Shown in pieces: positions 48,996-59,149 of a DNA stretch of 64,000 nucleotides (position 1 is its first letter; the number at the start of each line of letters is the position of its first letter). A program made the position numbers and the translations under genes. The stretch comes from Ancylostoma caninum (Eukaryota > Nematoda > Chromadorea > Rhabditida > Ancylostomatidae): NCBI GenBank assembly GCA_037903475.1, contig JBAJFG010000188.1, positions 930,001 through 994,000 of the forward strand. The letters run 5' to 3'. The notes beneath the pieces are model-generated. The model was given only the letters and a program-made list of their open reading frames with translations, searched no databases and had not been told where the DNA came from.

Positions 48996-51900
48996 TTAGC
49001 TGACTGCTCCGGAGGCGGTGGGCTCGTCCTCGTCAGAAGTTAAACCTTCTAACTCTTCGTCGACGTCGAAAAGTTCCTCATTAATCGCCACTGCCGCAAC
49101 TCCTTAAAAGACTTTTTATTTGTTCTCCATAGCGCTGCAGACAGAAATGGCGAAGGCTATACCTTGGGAGATGCCATCAGCTGCCGAAGCAGCAGCACCT
49201 GCTGGCGCAGTTTCTTCGTCCAAATCGTCGTCCATGCCCTCGAACTTGAAGAAATCATTGTCGATTTCAAACACCTTCTCATCTGGCTGGAAAAGTTCGT
49301 ATGAAAATTCCAACTATAGTGACAATAATGTCGCAGATAGATTAAATGGAACCTCACTAAATGTTGACAATGGTAAGAAAACACGCAAAAACCTACATCA
49401 ACTTCTTCCTTTTCAAATTCAACATCTTCAGCGTCCTCATCGTCAACACAAGCATCTGCGTTGAAAGTGAACAGATCCCTTCCACTCATACCAAGCTAAA
49501 ACATAGATAAATTTTCGGGCATCCTCCATACCACTACTAGACGATGCAGATGTCATGAAGATAAAAACTTACCGCCTTGCCAGCCTTGATCTTGTCCTTC
49601 TTAGCCTTTTCTTCCTCTGCCTCTTTCTCCTTCTTTTCACGCAATTTCCGTTTCTTCCATGCGACGAACGATTGCAAAGTGATTTTAGTGAGATTTTTCC
49701 CTTGCAGTGCAGCTCGCTGAAAAAAGCAAGATAAGGAAACTAGGGAAAATACATAAAAGTTGAGTGCAGCCGACTTGGGGGGAAATCAATGAGAGACATA
49801 ACTTCCCCCAGATTGCCAAATGATAGCCTGAAGACATATAATACATTCATGGCTCTGCATAGCTGATTTTGATACCTAGATCAAGAAGTACTACACGAAG
49901 GTCCTCCCATCGAGGTGATAAATATCAGCCTAGTCACATGTCAGTGAGCTGCCATTGATGACAAGGGTAGTTAAAAAGTTTTGCATTGAAAGAAATTGTT
50001 TTTGAAGACTATTATATGGATTAAGCCAGGACTACAAGCTATAACAAAACACATACAATCAAGCATATACGGCCTCAGATCTGACTATGTCTTTGCACGA
50101 AAAGAAAAACCACATTAAAGCTGTCTAAAAGTTTAGAAGTTGGAGAATCGGATAGAAGTTCTACCATGGGAATCAATTTCGAGGAGAACGAGGAAGTGAA
50201 AAATGTGATCACTGTTTCGTATGAGCAGTCAAATGAGGAATGCCGTCTACGAGCGCGATGTTAGTAGGGAAAACTTCATGCTTCGTGCCATTAGACTCAC
50301 ATTTAAGAAAAACTCCATAGCAAAAATTCCAGAAAGACCTACCTCCTTCTCAATCAACTCCTCTAAGCTAATCTGATTTTCCTTATCTTGCTCTTCCATC
50401 TTCTTCTTATCCTTTTTCAACACATATCTGGAATTGTCGGATAATCCTAGCCTCGCGAAGCTAATTAACTGTCAATAGATTTGTTAAAGAGATAAGCCAT
50501 CCATAAATTCTTACCCCTCAGGCAAACAATGCCTATAAATACACTTGTCGCCTCCATTCGGGCACTCCCAGAACCATCCATACTTGCTCTCTTCAACGGC
50601 TTGGATGAAATATTTGCAAACCTAAAAAAAGGCAAGAAATAGATTATAGAATGGGAAAACTAACGAAAGAAATATTTGCTTAAAAAATCGTGAATAAAAG
50701 GAAATGACAACTGACGATTGTCGTTTGGTTCAACTTCTTATTTGCTTCACCATGCTTCTTATTGACTACTTCGTTGAGCTTATTCTCATCCCAGTTCTCC
50801 ATGTTATCTAAAGAAACCGAATCAACAACAGAAATGACACAATGAGAACGTTGAGAAAATTAGTTCTTTTAGCTGATATGTACCTAGTGGTGTGCAGTGA
50901 AGAAGAGAACTCTACCTTCTTCTTCTTTCTTTAAATCTCTGCTATCCACGTATAAATTCTTCTTCTGTGTCTTCTGTTCAACAGCAAGATCATGGCTGAA
51001 TTTACATTTGGCTCCTTTGTGGCACATGCCACTCTTGAAGAATGCGCAGACCACGGACTTCGGATCGACATCTGTTGTAAAGAACTCTTCTCAGAACAAA
51101 CAAAAAACGTCACAAAAAAAGATGAAAAGGAGGCTCTCAATATGGTATTTGATGATCGGACGATAGATATTCCAACTAAAACAACCGTAGTGGAATTTGG
51201 TTGATTTTGTGAGCTTAAGGCGAGGTTGGCAACTGGTTTATTTTGGCTACAGTAGAATAAATCTTATATTATTATTATTATAGAATAGAATATTTTTTGT
51301 TATAGTAGAACACTCCTAACAAATTGAGGGGTCTTATGTTCACAAACAATATAACCCTTCCCTACTTCAATGGCACGTTTACTGGCCGATCAGAAGTTCT
51401 TCTTCTGAGCTTTCTGAATTCTCTTCTGATTTTTTAATGGTGTTACGTGAAAACGGCAGCGGAATCTTACCGCAGCTCATGTAAAGCATTCAGAGCATTT
51501 AGAGGATAATTAATCTGCCACAATTGTCACGTTTATGCTCTTGAAAATGAGAAGAAAAAATGGGTAACTGAGCCAAAAACTCGGATGAGAATCAACCGAT
51601 CTATTCCTCTCATCCACTGAATTCGAGGGAGAGTTCCTGTATATGCACTGTGAACTCCACAACTTGCGCTATCACAACCTCACTTGATTACGTTCAATCA
51701 GAGGAAAAAGTTCAAAAACTACATCGATGCCGGAATTTCGCAAGCAACCGTGGGCACATTTTTTGTAGGTTACACTCAACGTAGATGGTGGCTCAAAAGC
51801 CTCTTAATTCACGGCAAATTCACAAAGTTTTTTGACGGTCACAAAAGTGGGTAGAACCCAACTGGTTTCATTTACAAGGTCTTTAAACACTGCACTAGAG

Positions 51901-52452
51901 AGTATTTAAAAATTTTAACGCATAGAGAGATGCAAACAAAACACATCAGCCTCTACACTTGCGGAATGACATAGGCTTTCACAACAATGTACTAATATCG
52001 ATAGAATGAAAACATAATGACAAATCCTGCATTGTGATGTGTGGTGTTGGGAAAAGGAAAAAAAATTCAAGATGGCCCTTTCTAACAAAACGTAGATTCA
52101 CATTTTCATGAAAACAGGTCAAGGACCTTACCTCGTTGCACCTTCTGCTCCACTGGCCGCAACAGCTTATTCAGATCTCGGAGCTCGTCCATCTCCTTCT
52201 TCTTCTTCGCTTCCGCAGCTTTGGCTTGTTCCGCACGAGCGTTATTATTGCGCAACTAAAAAGACGCACATGAGTCTCATCCAGCTTGTAAACATGATTC
52301 CAATGTATTATACTTACCTGATTCTGAATCTGCTGTACATATTTCTGATTCTGTGCTCCTTTCTTGTTCTTCAGACCAAACGTCTTGTCCTCGATGACTT
52401 TCTCCCGCCGCTTCTGCTCGGCTTTCTTACTGGGCTGTTGTTTCGGAGGCAT
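48996..52452 (-). CDS. ZC3H15: zinc finger CCCH-type protein 15 homologue (DRG family regulatory protein 1)
   Basis: A cytoplasmic partner that stabilises the translation-associated GTPase DRG1. Exons: 52452-52318, 52255-52132, 51071-50916, 50807-50716, 50621-50515, 50427-50343, 49716-49573, 49495-49397, 49286-49163 and 49102-48996. Phases join to 390 residues (human about 426). The start ([18 protein letters not shown], then [14 protein letters not shown]) is diagnostic. The first CCCH finger is [19 protein letters not shown] (C-x7-C-x5-C-x3-H). The second follows [12 protein letters not shown] and ends KCIYRH. The conserved [13 protein letters not shown] and an acidic C-terminus ([16 protein letters not shown]) complete the match. 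Intron 2 is large (1060 bp). It is probably the first cistron of an operon with BCKDHB. Confidence 0.95.
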
Positions 52453-52961
52453 GGTCTTAGAGGGATTCTACAGTACCTGAGTTCTGGAATATGTACATAG
52501 TAGAACAGCTAGATGGGGAGCAGTCAGGATTACATGCTGCATCGCAATTGATTGGCATTAATCATCGACCAAATGCGATGAAGATAACAGCGACGCCCAG
52601 ATGCTGTAAAAAAGCGGAAAAGGACGTCAAATGTCATGATAGCGACTGCTGTTCGCTTCTGGAATGTTACTTGTAGAAAATACGTAAAAGGCTGTTCAAG
52701 ACCCCCCGTATTCACTTCAAGAAGGGCTTTGAAAGGAAGAAAAACAAATTATATCTTCGTTCTGTGTAATAGGCGGAGCAGAAGTGAAATTGAAGGATAC
52801 AAGGACCAAGGATACAAACATAGCATTGAACAACTGTTACGATGAACGATCCTAACACAACAGGCCAGCAAATCCACTTTTGGGACATTATTCTTACCTA
52901 TCCGTGGCTATTTATAATACTGTTACCTTAAATTAGGCCGAAGGCCTATTTGTACTACATA
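52453..52961 (-). promoter_or_regulatory. upstream region of the ZC3H15 homologue
   Basis: Presumed promoter and leader of the operon, about 500 bp between the start codon and a Tc1-type MITE. No strong acceptor lies directly before the ATG; ACTCAG near 52475 is a possible weak trans-splice site. Open frames on the opposite strand (52491-52845) have no family motif. Confidence 0.4.
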
Positions 52962-53510
52962 CAGTACCGGCCAAAATTATATAGTCTTTTGAATTTCCCT
53001 GCATAGCTTTTGGTGGATTAAAGCTTTGCATGGAAAGAAGAGCAAGCACCCTTTGTGATATGGACTTCTGGGTACATCGTGACCGACTTAACATTGTAAC
53101 CAAGGAAGAATGAGCTAATTTGGCAGAAATTCTTACGCTGGCTTACTGCTGAAAAAAAAACTCAAACTTGCTTCGTATGCTTTAGATCTTTGATCTGAGA
53201 GCACACGTTTCCATCCAAATATGAGTCAAATCTATCAAAAGGAGTCCAATTCTTGTGAAAATATAGTCCAATGAATCCCTTCTGTGATCTATTGTGGATG
53301 CCGCAAGATTCCAGATTTTGAGCTTCGTGGTAATTATTTTGCCTAGAGGAAACTAGCTGACAAAATGGTAGGATGTCATTCCGTTTCTATTACATGTGGG
53401 TGTCTACAACACCCATAAAAATATGAGCTTCGAAGCTTTACTCTAAACGAAGTTATGAGGGAAACGGAGGACACTCCAAAAGGCTATATGTATAATTTTG
53501 GCCGGTACTG
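52962..53510. mobile_element. Tc1-type MITE, 549 bp
   Basis: The left end CAGTACCGGCCAAAATTATA is exactly inverted at the right end, and both sides are flanked by TA (52960-52961 and 53511-53512). The motif resembles the C. elegans Tc1 end (CAGTGCTGGCCAAAAAGATA) as I remember it. Similarity continues inward (TTAAAGCTTTGC versus AGTAAAGCTTCG) for over 100 bp. There is no transposase, so it depends on an autonomous Tc1-like element elsewhere. Confidence 0.85.
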
Positions 53511-53512
53511 TA

Positions 53513-54533
53513 CGTGCGTGCTAGAGCGTGCGTCTCGGTCATACAGCCCCCGCCAAAAGATTTCATTCCCCGACGTTTATGGATGGATAATAAGTTCAAG
53601 TAAGCTTCAATTTTTCCTAATTGACTAGAAGTTTGAATAGAAATTTCGTACTCGTATATTCCAACGCCCTGTCTAATGAACCCAAACTTGAAGGTACGAT
53701 TTCTTACAGCTACAGGAGCTTGCATACAGACGTAGCTTGAGGTATCAAACCTCATCACCAATATCACCTTCAATTTGCAACGTGACCCCACTGCATACAT
53801 ACAGTTACGGCAGAGATACTGTAGATATGGTATCTCTCAGAATTTGTGGTGGTTTTTCGCATAGTGGATTTACTGAACATAGTGGACACGAATACCGGAA
53901 ACAAGTCTCACGCCACTGTGACTTTCTTGTCGAAATTTGCATTTTCTTTCAGAAAAAAAACGGTTATCGTTTTTAGCGTATCCATTACCCCCTTCCCTTA
54001 TGTGTAATCTGAAATGACTCTGACTCTAAGAGGTGAGACATCCACCGTATACCTAAGATAACCCTGTAGAAATGAGACTACGGTGCAAAGCAAGTGTGAC
54101 ATGTGTAATTAGTACCACCAACTACCATTACATGCAAGTTTCCAAGAAAAACCGTTCCTACAAATCCAGGAGCGGTAACCAATATACATGGCCTTGGGAG
54201 GGGAAACGCAGCGAGAATATACCCGTTCCCCTTGGCTTTTATCCACTCTGCTATTCAATACAACTCATCCATCCAAGAGTTCATGTGTTAGCGCAAGTGC
54301 GGTGTCTCGGCGAGAGACAACACGAAGTGAAGATGGAGTAGATCAATTATCGTTATCAAGTAGAAATCAACCGGGAAAAGATATCCTGCAGATAAACGAG
54401 TGGATTCGCATATCCGCGGGTATCTTTTTATTGGATAGCAGATTCACTCAAACTCAGCAACATATCCGCTAGAGCGCGTTTATGCGACTGGATAAAGTGC
54501 ATCGGATACGGGCCCAGAACTGAGACCGCTGAA
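53513..54533. other. intergenic, nothing recognised
   Basis: About 1 kb between two MITEs with no supported gene; open frames of 79-94 codons lack any motif. Confidence 0.5.
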
Positions 54534-54710
54534 GGGCAATTTATATTAGACACGTGCGTCAATCGCACGTCAGACGCACACAACAAAGATTTTCCTCGAG
54601 GACAGGGCAACCCTGCACGTACACCCTGAATGAAAATGTTGCCGGGAGGGCGCGCTATGTTGCATCTTAGTTGTATTTGAGCTGCCAGCACGCATCTAAA
54701 ATAAACTGCT
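54534..54710. mobile_element. MITE family A, copy 2
   Basis: The left end GGGCAATTTATATTAGACAC and the right end, read inward as AGCAGTTTATTTTAGATGCG, match the ends of the copy at 32395-32615. GACGCAC-type motifs follow inward on the left side. Non-coding. Confidence 0.6.
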
Positions 54711-54778
54711 CTTGCAATACACAACCACCTGATGTTATTACCAGGTTAAGTAATTAGGGCACTATTCCACATTAGGGG

Positions 54779-55303
54779 TTTGGTGGGACCAGTGGATTTG
54801 TGTGGAGTAGAGCTGTTAAATAACTGTTTATTTGCACACAGTTAAATCCGCCTCAGTTCACGCCACGAAGGGTTCCCTGATTTGGATACAGCGGTGGATA
54901 CAGATAGAGCTGGTTTACGCCCTCGTCAGTTCACGCCACGAAGGGTTCCCTGACTCAGACCACAGCCACTGATGACGACACGGACGATACTCTCGGTTAA
55001 GACGAACGAGACGATACTGACGACAAGTCGAATGAGACGATCCTAGATCTGAGCATCCAGGGCCTTTTATGCAAAAGATGTGGGCGTGGTTGCCCTAGAT
55101 GCTCATATCTGTACAACAGATACCTACTTCAAAGTAATAACCGCCAGGGGTATCTACACAAGTGCTATCTTAAGTATGACCTGGCGGTTTACAAGTACCT
55201 ATCGTAAACAACGGTATTTGTCCATGACAGAATAATACAATTCTAGGACAGAAGAGAAATAGATGACTGAGGTTGATACTATTAGAAATAATAATTATCA
55301 ACA
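54779..55303 (-). repeat. 3' LTR of the BEL/Pao element
   Basis: 525 bp. In sense orientation it starts TGTTGATAATTATT and ends GGTCCCACCAAA. AATAAA is present near the sense 3' end (54827-54832 on the plus strand). A 28-bp internal direct repeat (TTCACGCCACGAAGGGTTCC core) lies at 54853-54880 and 54926-54953. Two strong stems are present: 55045-55063 with 55092-55110, and 55139-55148 with 55180-55189. Confidence 0.95.
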
Positions 55304-55596
55304 GTGGGGCGCGCGAGCGAAGGCGCTAGCAAATATGAAAGGATCAGATAACAACCACAATTTGATACAAACGTGGCTAGAGTTGTGAACAATGGTAGCA
55401 GTGACAAAATTACATACTCTGAAAATTTAATCATAACCTTTCATCTCAAAAAAACCTTCACATATCACATTCAATCATCAAAAAATATAGAACAAAACAA
55501 AACAAAAACACAGATCGCCGATGAATCGTCCAACGATGTCGGAGCACTGCTTGAGCTTCTACACTTGGTCGGCCATCGTTGATGCGATCTTGATGA
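55304..55596 (-). other. tail between Gag-protease ORF and 3' LTR
   Basis: This 293-bp non-coding segment holds what is left between the ORF stop and the 3' LTR. It is AT-rich except for a GC-rich end touching the LTR (plus strand GTGGGGCGCGCGAGCG). A normal element would carry a polypurine tract here on the sense strand; instead the purines are on the antisense strand. Confidence 0.7.
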
Positions 55597-58407
55597 CTAG
55601 ATGAGCATGTTGCCTCTACAACTTGCCTTCGGGGCACGGGCGTGGTTGAAGTGACTTCTCACTTCGGATCGAAATTTGAGAAGTCGCGTTCTCGCGGTAA
55701 TTGTCATCCATGTTTCACAATCAGATATATGGTAATCGCATTCCAAGTATTTCATTTGCGGGTCGTTGAGGACTGCCTTGTCTTCCTTTGAATGTTGCGT
55801 GAGAAGACCTTGCTGGCCACGATGGTTAGGTGATGTCCAACCCTGCGAAGTGATGTTGTTGTTGGGACAGTCGTAAAGATGGTCTCTCTGTATCGCTGTA
55901 TCCACATTTAATACGTCCTTGCGTTGATGAAATGCTGTCACTATTTCCTGTAGAATGTTTCCATCGTTACTCTTCACATTATTGTCCGATGAAGGCTTGT
56001 CTGAGACATCACTACAAGCGTCGGTGGTGAGTGACTTCAGTTGCTTGAGAGTAGCTTGACTGAGCACTGCTGAACTGTTGTTAATAAGAGTTGGCGATCC
56101 TGTGAGAAGTTTGCCATTTTTCATCTGGATTGCGCTCTCGTCGTTGTTGATGAAGTCAGGGTTTGACCTTCCACTGTTTGCTTTGCCCATTCCAATTCCG
56201 GAAGACTTGAAGTCAGGATTGTTTGCCAGGTGCTGCTTGTGTCGTTCCGCTGCTCTGTTTGTCATTGCTGTGGCAATGATAATGGCTCCGTTCTGGGTGA
56301 GCGTCTGCGATGGTCGCGACATGCTGATGGAGCTACTTCCTGAGATGGCATAACCAAAGATAGTAGGTGTAAGCACTAGTCCTGACGGCAAGGTGATGCA
56401 GGCCTCCTTTCGTAAGAGGAAGGTATCAATCAAATCTTGTCCGACAAGAATGTCAGGAGTGACCAGAGTATGTTTCAATGTGGGCTGAGCTATTCTAATC
56501 TTTCGTTTGCGGATGAATCTCCTGTCAGCAAAGCTGAGTTTTGCTGTGCTCGTGGCGGAAGTCAATGAGGATTTGGTGTGCATTGCGATTCCTTTTACAA
56601 CTGTTCCGCTCGTTTTGTTCTTCAGAGTCAGAGATACTTCTTTTGAGGAAAACGTCTCTGTTAGTCCTCCAAATCCGCTCACGGTGAATGTGGTGTTTCG
56701 AATCACTGGAAGGTGGAGATCCTCGCTTCTTTCGGCTTTTATGAAGCTTTTCTGAGCACCTGCATCGAAGAATATAGCCACAGATTCATAATCCATTTTG
56801 TCCACATTGAACACCAGAGCTGATGCTGTCATGAGCACGTGCTGCTTCTCCGTTTCTTTGGAAGGTTTCGCTGTTGCAGGGCAAACTATCTCGGCATTCT
56901 GCTGAGTACTTGATACTTCTGTCAAAAAGTGGCTTGGAGATTTTGATACTGCCGTCGGAGAGCTGCTTGGAGATTTCCGAAATTGACTGGAGTGTGATGT
57001 TGGCACTGCGAAGTTGCCTGTGGAGCGCTCCACGGTACATAATGCAGAGTGATGACCTCTGCAGCATTTTGGGCAAGGCCCAAGGGCATTGCAATCGCTG
57101 GATTTGTGATTACTATTGAAGCATTTCCAGCAGGATCCGCGTCTTCCGGCCTCGTTGCGACGTGCTTCTGGTGTTCTGAAGGTTGGGCACTGCATTATGC
57201 TGTGGGCAGAGCTACCGCAAACACATTGCGAGCGAGTTTTGCTCCTCTGGTCAGAATTCCAAAGAGGCTGCTCGAATCTTGTGTGCTTTGCATGTCCTTC
57301 TTTCGTATGATCATGCTTGGCATGATCCAAGGTGAAGCCGTCGTTAAACGCCTCCGTCGTGAGGTAAATCGTTTCCTTCATTGCAGTCGCATTTTCAAGT
57401 ATATCCAAGATCTCATCCGTTGAGAATGGTCTGCCTTCTTCCTGTTCTTTACTCAGAACTTTCTCGCTCATTGCATCAGGAAATTTTGACAAAATGAGTC
57501 GTCTCCACATTCTGTTATTGTCCAGCGGTACTCCGGAGCACTCAATGTGGGTGAGTTTTTCAGTCAGTGCTGTTAGCGTTTGTCTGCAGCTGACTGCATT
57601 GTTCTGTGCTCGAGGAAGCTTCTCGAGTTCTGTGATGAGCAAGTCTGCAATGCATCCTGACTTGTTGAATCGTTTGTCTAGGAGCTTGACTGCTTTCTCA
57701 TAGTTCTGTCCTATCACTGGCATGTTGCCAAGGAGAGTTGCAGCTGGTCCCTTCAGAGCTTGCCTCAGGAAAAGGAACTTATCCATGTTTGTAAGCTGCT
57801 GGTTGCTGTGTATGAGTGAGTCGTAGATCGTCCAGAATGTTGGGTAGTCTCTGTAACTCCCAGAAAACACGGGCACTTCGAGCTGTGGCAACCGCATTTT
57901 ATTTTCGACATGTCGTGTAGATGATAGGGTGCTGTCCGTGTCAGTGTCCCTAGCTGACATTGTTGTAAACGTAGTAGGTCGTGCTTGGATAAGGCTGGAT
58001 TGTTTTTCCAGCTCTCGAGCCCTGTAATTCAGTCGACCTGTCCATTGGATTGCTATGATCTCAGTCTCGTTTGCTTCTGTATTGAGGAAAGCATCGAGAT
58101 CACTCATTAGCCTCTCCCTTTCTGACTGCTCCTTCCTTGCCATAGTGTTGGTCATTGCAACGTTTATCTGACTCTTCAAGTTTTCAAGCAAAACCGCTAG
58201 AGATAGCTTGACCTCATCGATCTCTGCCATCTTTTCTGCGATAAAGATGGTACATTCGGTTGCCGTAGTTGGGAACTCGAATGGTTGATCGAGTGCTTGC
58301 ACCTTATTCTGGAGTGCATTAATGGTTCTGCAAGCTAGTGAGATTCGCGTCTTGAATCCAGCTAGCTCAGTCATTTTTTCTCTGTTTGACTGATTTCTCG
58401 TGATCAT
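55597..58407 (-). CDS. BEL/Pao Gag-protease polyprotein, 936 residues
   Basis: An uninterrupted frame. Residues 1-150 are helical. About 173-330 match the DUF1759 Gag domain (LPQLEVPVFSGSYRDYPTFW, MWRRLILSKFP). Zinc-knuckle clusters follow at about 396-408, 426-439 (CWKCFNSNHKSSDC) and 445-457. The DUF1758 aspartic protease spans about 528-700, with FFDAGAQKSFI and DILVGQDLIDTF. The catalytic triad reads D-A-G where D-S-G or D-T-G is usual. The last 40 residues (KASCRGNMLI end) resemble a Pol C-terminus, as if an in-frame deletion joined protease to the end of integrase (inference). A second start 11 codons in is possible. Confidence 0.92.
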   Translation of the reverse strand: MITRNQSNREKMTELAGFKTRISLACRTINALQNKVQALDQPFEFPTTATECTIFIAEKMAEIDEVKLSLAVLLENLKSQINVAMTNTMARKEQSERERLMSDLDAFLNTEANETEIIAIQWTGRLNYRARELEKQSSLIQARPTTFTTMSARDTDTDSTLSSTRHVENKMRLPQLEVPVFSGSYRDYPTFWTIYDSLIHSNQQLTNMDKFLFLRQALKGPAATLLGNMPVIGQNYEKAVKLLDKRFNKSGCIADLLITELEKLPRAQNNAVSCRQTLTALTEKLTHIECSGVPLDNNRMWRRLILSKFPDAMSEKVLSKEQEEGRPFSTDEILDILENATAMKETIYLTTEAFNDGFTLDHAKHDHTKEGHAKHTRFEQPLWNSDQRSKTRSQCVCGSSAHSIMQCPTFRTPEARRNEAGRRGSCWKCFNSNHKSSDCNALGPCPKCCRGHHSALCTVERSTGNFAVPTSHSSQFRKSPSSSPTAVSKSPSHFLTEVSSTQQNAEIVCPATAKPSKETEKQHVLMTASALVFNVDKMDYESVAIFFDAGAQKSFIKAERSEDLHLPVIRNTTFTVSGFGGLTETFSSKEVSLTLKNKTSGTVVKGIAMHTKSSLTSATSTAKLSFADRRFIRKRKIRIAQPTLKHTLVTPDILVGQDLIDTFLLRKEACITLPSGLVLTPTIFGYAISGSSSISMSRPSQTLTQNGAIIIATAMTNRAAERHKQHLANNPDFKSSGIGMGKANSGRSNPDFINNDESAIQMKNGKLLTGSPTLINNSSAVLSQATLKQLKSLTTDACSDVSDKPSSDNNVKSNDGNILQEIVTAFHQRKDVLNVDTAIQRDHLYDCPNNNITSQGWTSPNHRGQQGLLTQHSKEDKAVLNDPQMKYLECDYHISDCETWMTITARTRLLKFRSEVRSHFNHARAPKASCRGNMLI

Positions 58408-59135
58408 AGAGTTTCAGGCCAATAACGGCTACTATCTTCTCCTCTGTGCGTGAGAAATGCACCTGGCTGTGAGTGCGCTGGGGTGCAGCTGGCTTTTCTA
58501 GCAGCCAAGGATTTGCCGGGTACTGTAGTACGCGCAGCAGTTGGTGCTGTACTGGCAGCAAGTTGTGCCGTGTGGATGACACGAGAGCTGGACTATTGGG
58601 TGGACCAGATAGTCAGCAATGTCCGCTGTCAGCACTTGATGTGGCTGAGAGCGGGTGGCTCTGGCTCAGGGAGCGGCAGAGACGGTGCTGGGTACCGTAG
58701 TACGCGCAGCGGTTGCAGCTGTCAGTTGGACTGACAGCTGATTCTTGTGCCTTATGGATGGCACAAAAGCTGGACTATTGGGTAGACCAGATAGTCAGCT
58801 AGTTTCCTTGATTTGAACTACTGGATAGACCAGATAGTCCACAAGGGATTGCTTGTCAGCACTGATGAAGCTGAGCGAAGCAAGACTGAGTCCCTGTGAG
58901 GGAGCACCAAGTCCTCGCTGAGTACCGTAGTACAAGCAGCGGAGTAGTGGCTGTCCGCTAGGGTGACAGCCGGCTAATGTGCCTTGTTGAAGACACAAAA
59001 GCTGAGTTGAGCTACTGGGTAGACCAAGTAGTCAACTAGAATTGTCGTCCAAGTGGCCGTGGAGACGTTCCTGCCACGCGGGTCTTCTTGATCAACTTTC
59101 TGGCTTCTGTAACGCCGAGAAAGTGATACACCAAT
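58408..59135 (-). repeat. leader of the BEL/Pao element with three imperfect repeats
   Basis: Blocks recur three times in order: GTACTGTAGTACGCGCAGC near 58520 (variants near 58691 and 58921), then GACTATTGGGTGGACCAGAT (variants after 58590, 58770 and 59010). Spacing is about 170-230 bp. The first block is nearly palindromic (GTAC...GTAC). This is the untranslated leader, where packaging or dimerisation signals would lie. No conserved ORF. Confidence 0.75.
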
Positions 59136-59148
59136 GGCCGATGCACCA
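59136..59148 (-). promoter_or_regulatory. primer-binding site for tRNA-Gly
   Basis: In sense orientation TGGTGCATCGGCC begins one base after the 5' LTR. It is complementary to the 3' end of animal tRNA-Gly(GCC), GGCCGATGCA plus CCA, over 13 bases. It primes minus-strand DNA synthesis. Confidence 0.85.
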
Positions 59149-59149
59149 A

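Noticed and set aside
50897..51204. Plus-strand ORFs at the CCCH exon
   Set aside because: Antisense shadows of exon 3 of the ZC3H15 homologue.
55304..55320. TGGGGCGCGCGAGCG as a primer-binding site for a plus-oriented element
   Set aside because: The complementary tRNA end would be an unlikely GC-only acceptor. The Gag frame and the 13-base tRNA-Gly match both fix the minus orientation.
56078..57703. Plus-strand ORFs of 64-124 codons inside the Gag gene
   Set aside because: They lie opposite the intact 936-codon Gag-protease frame and have no motifs.
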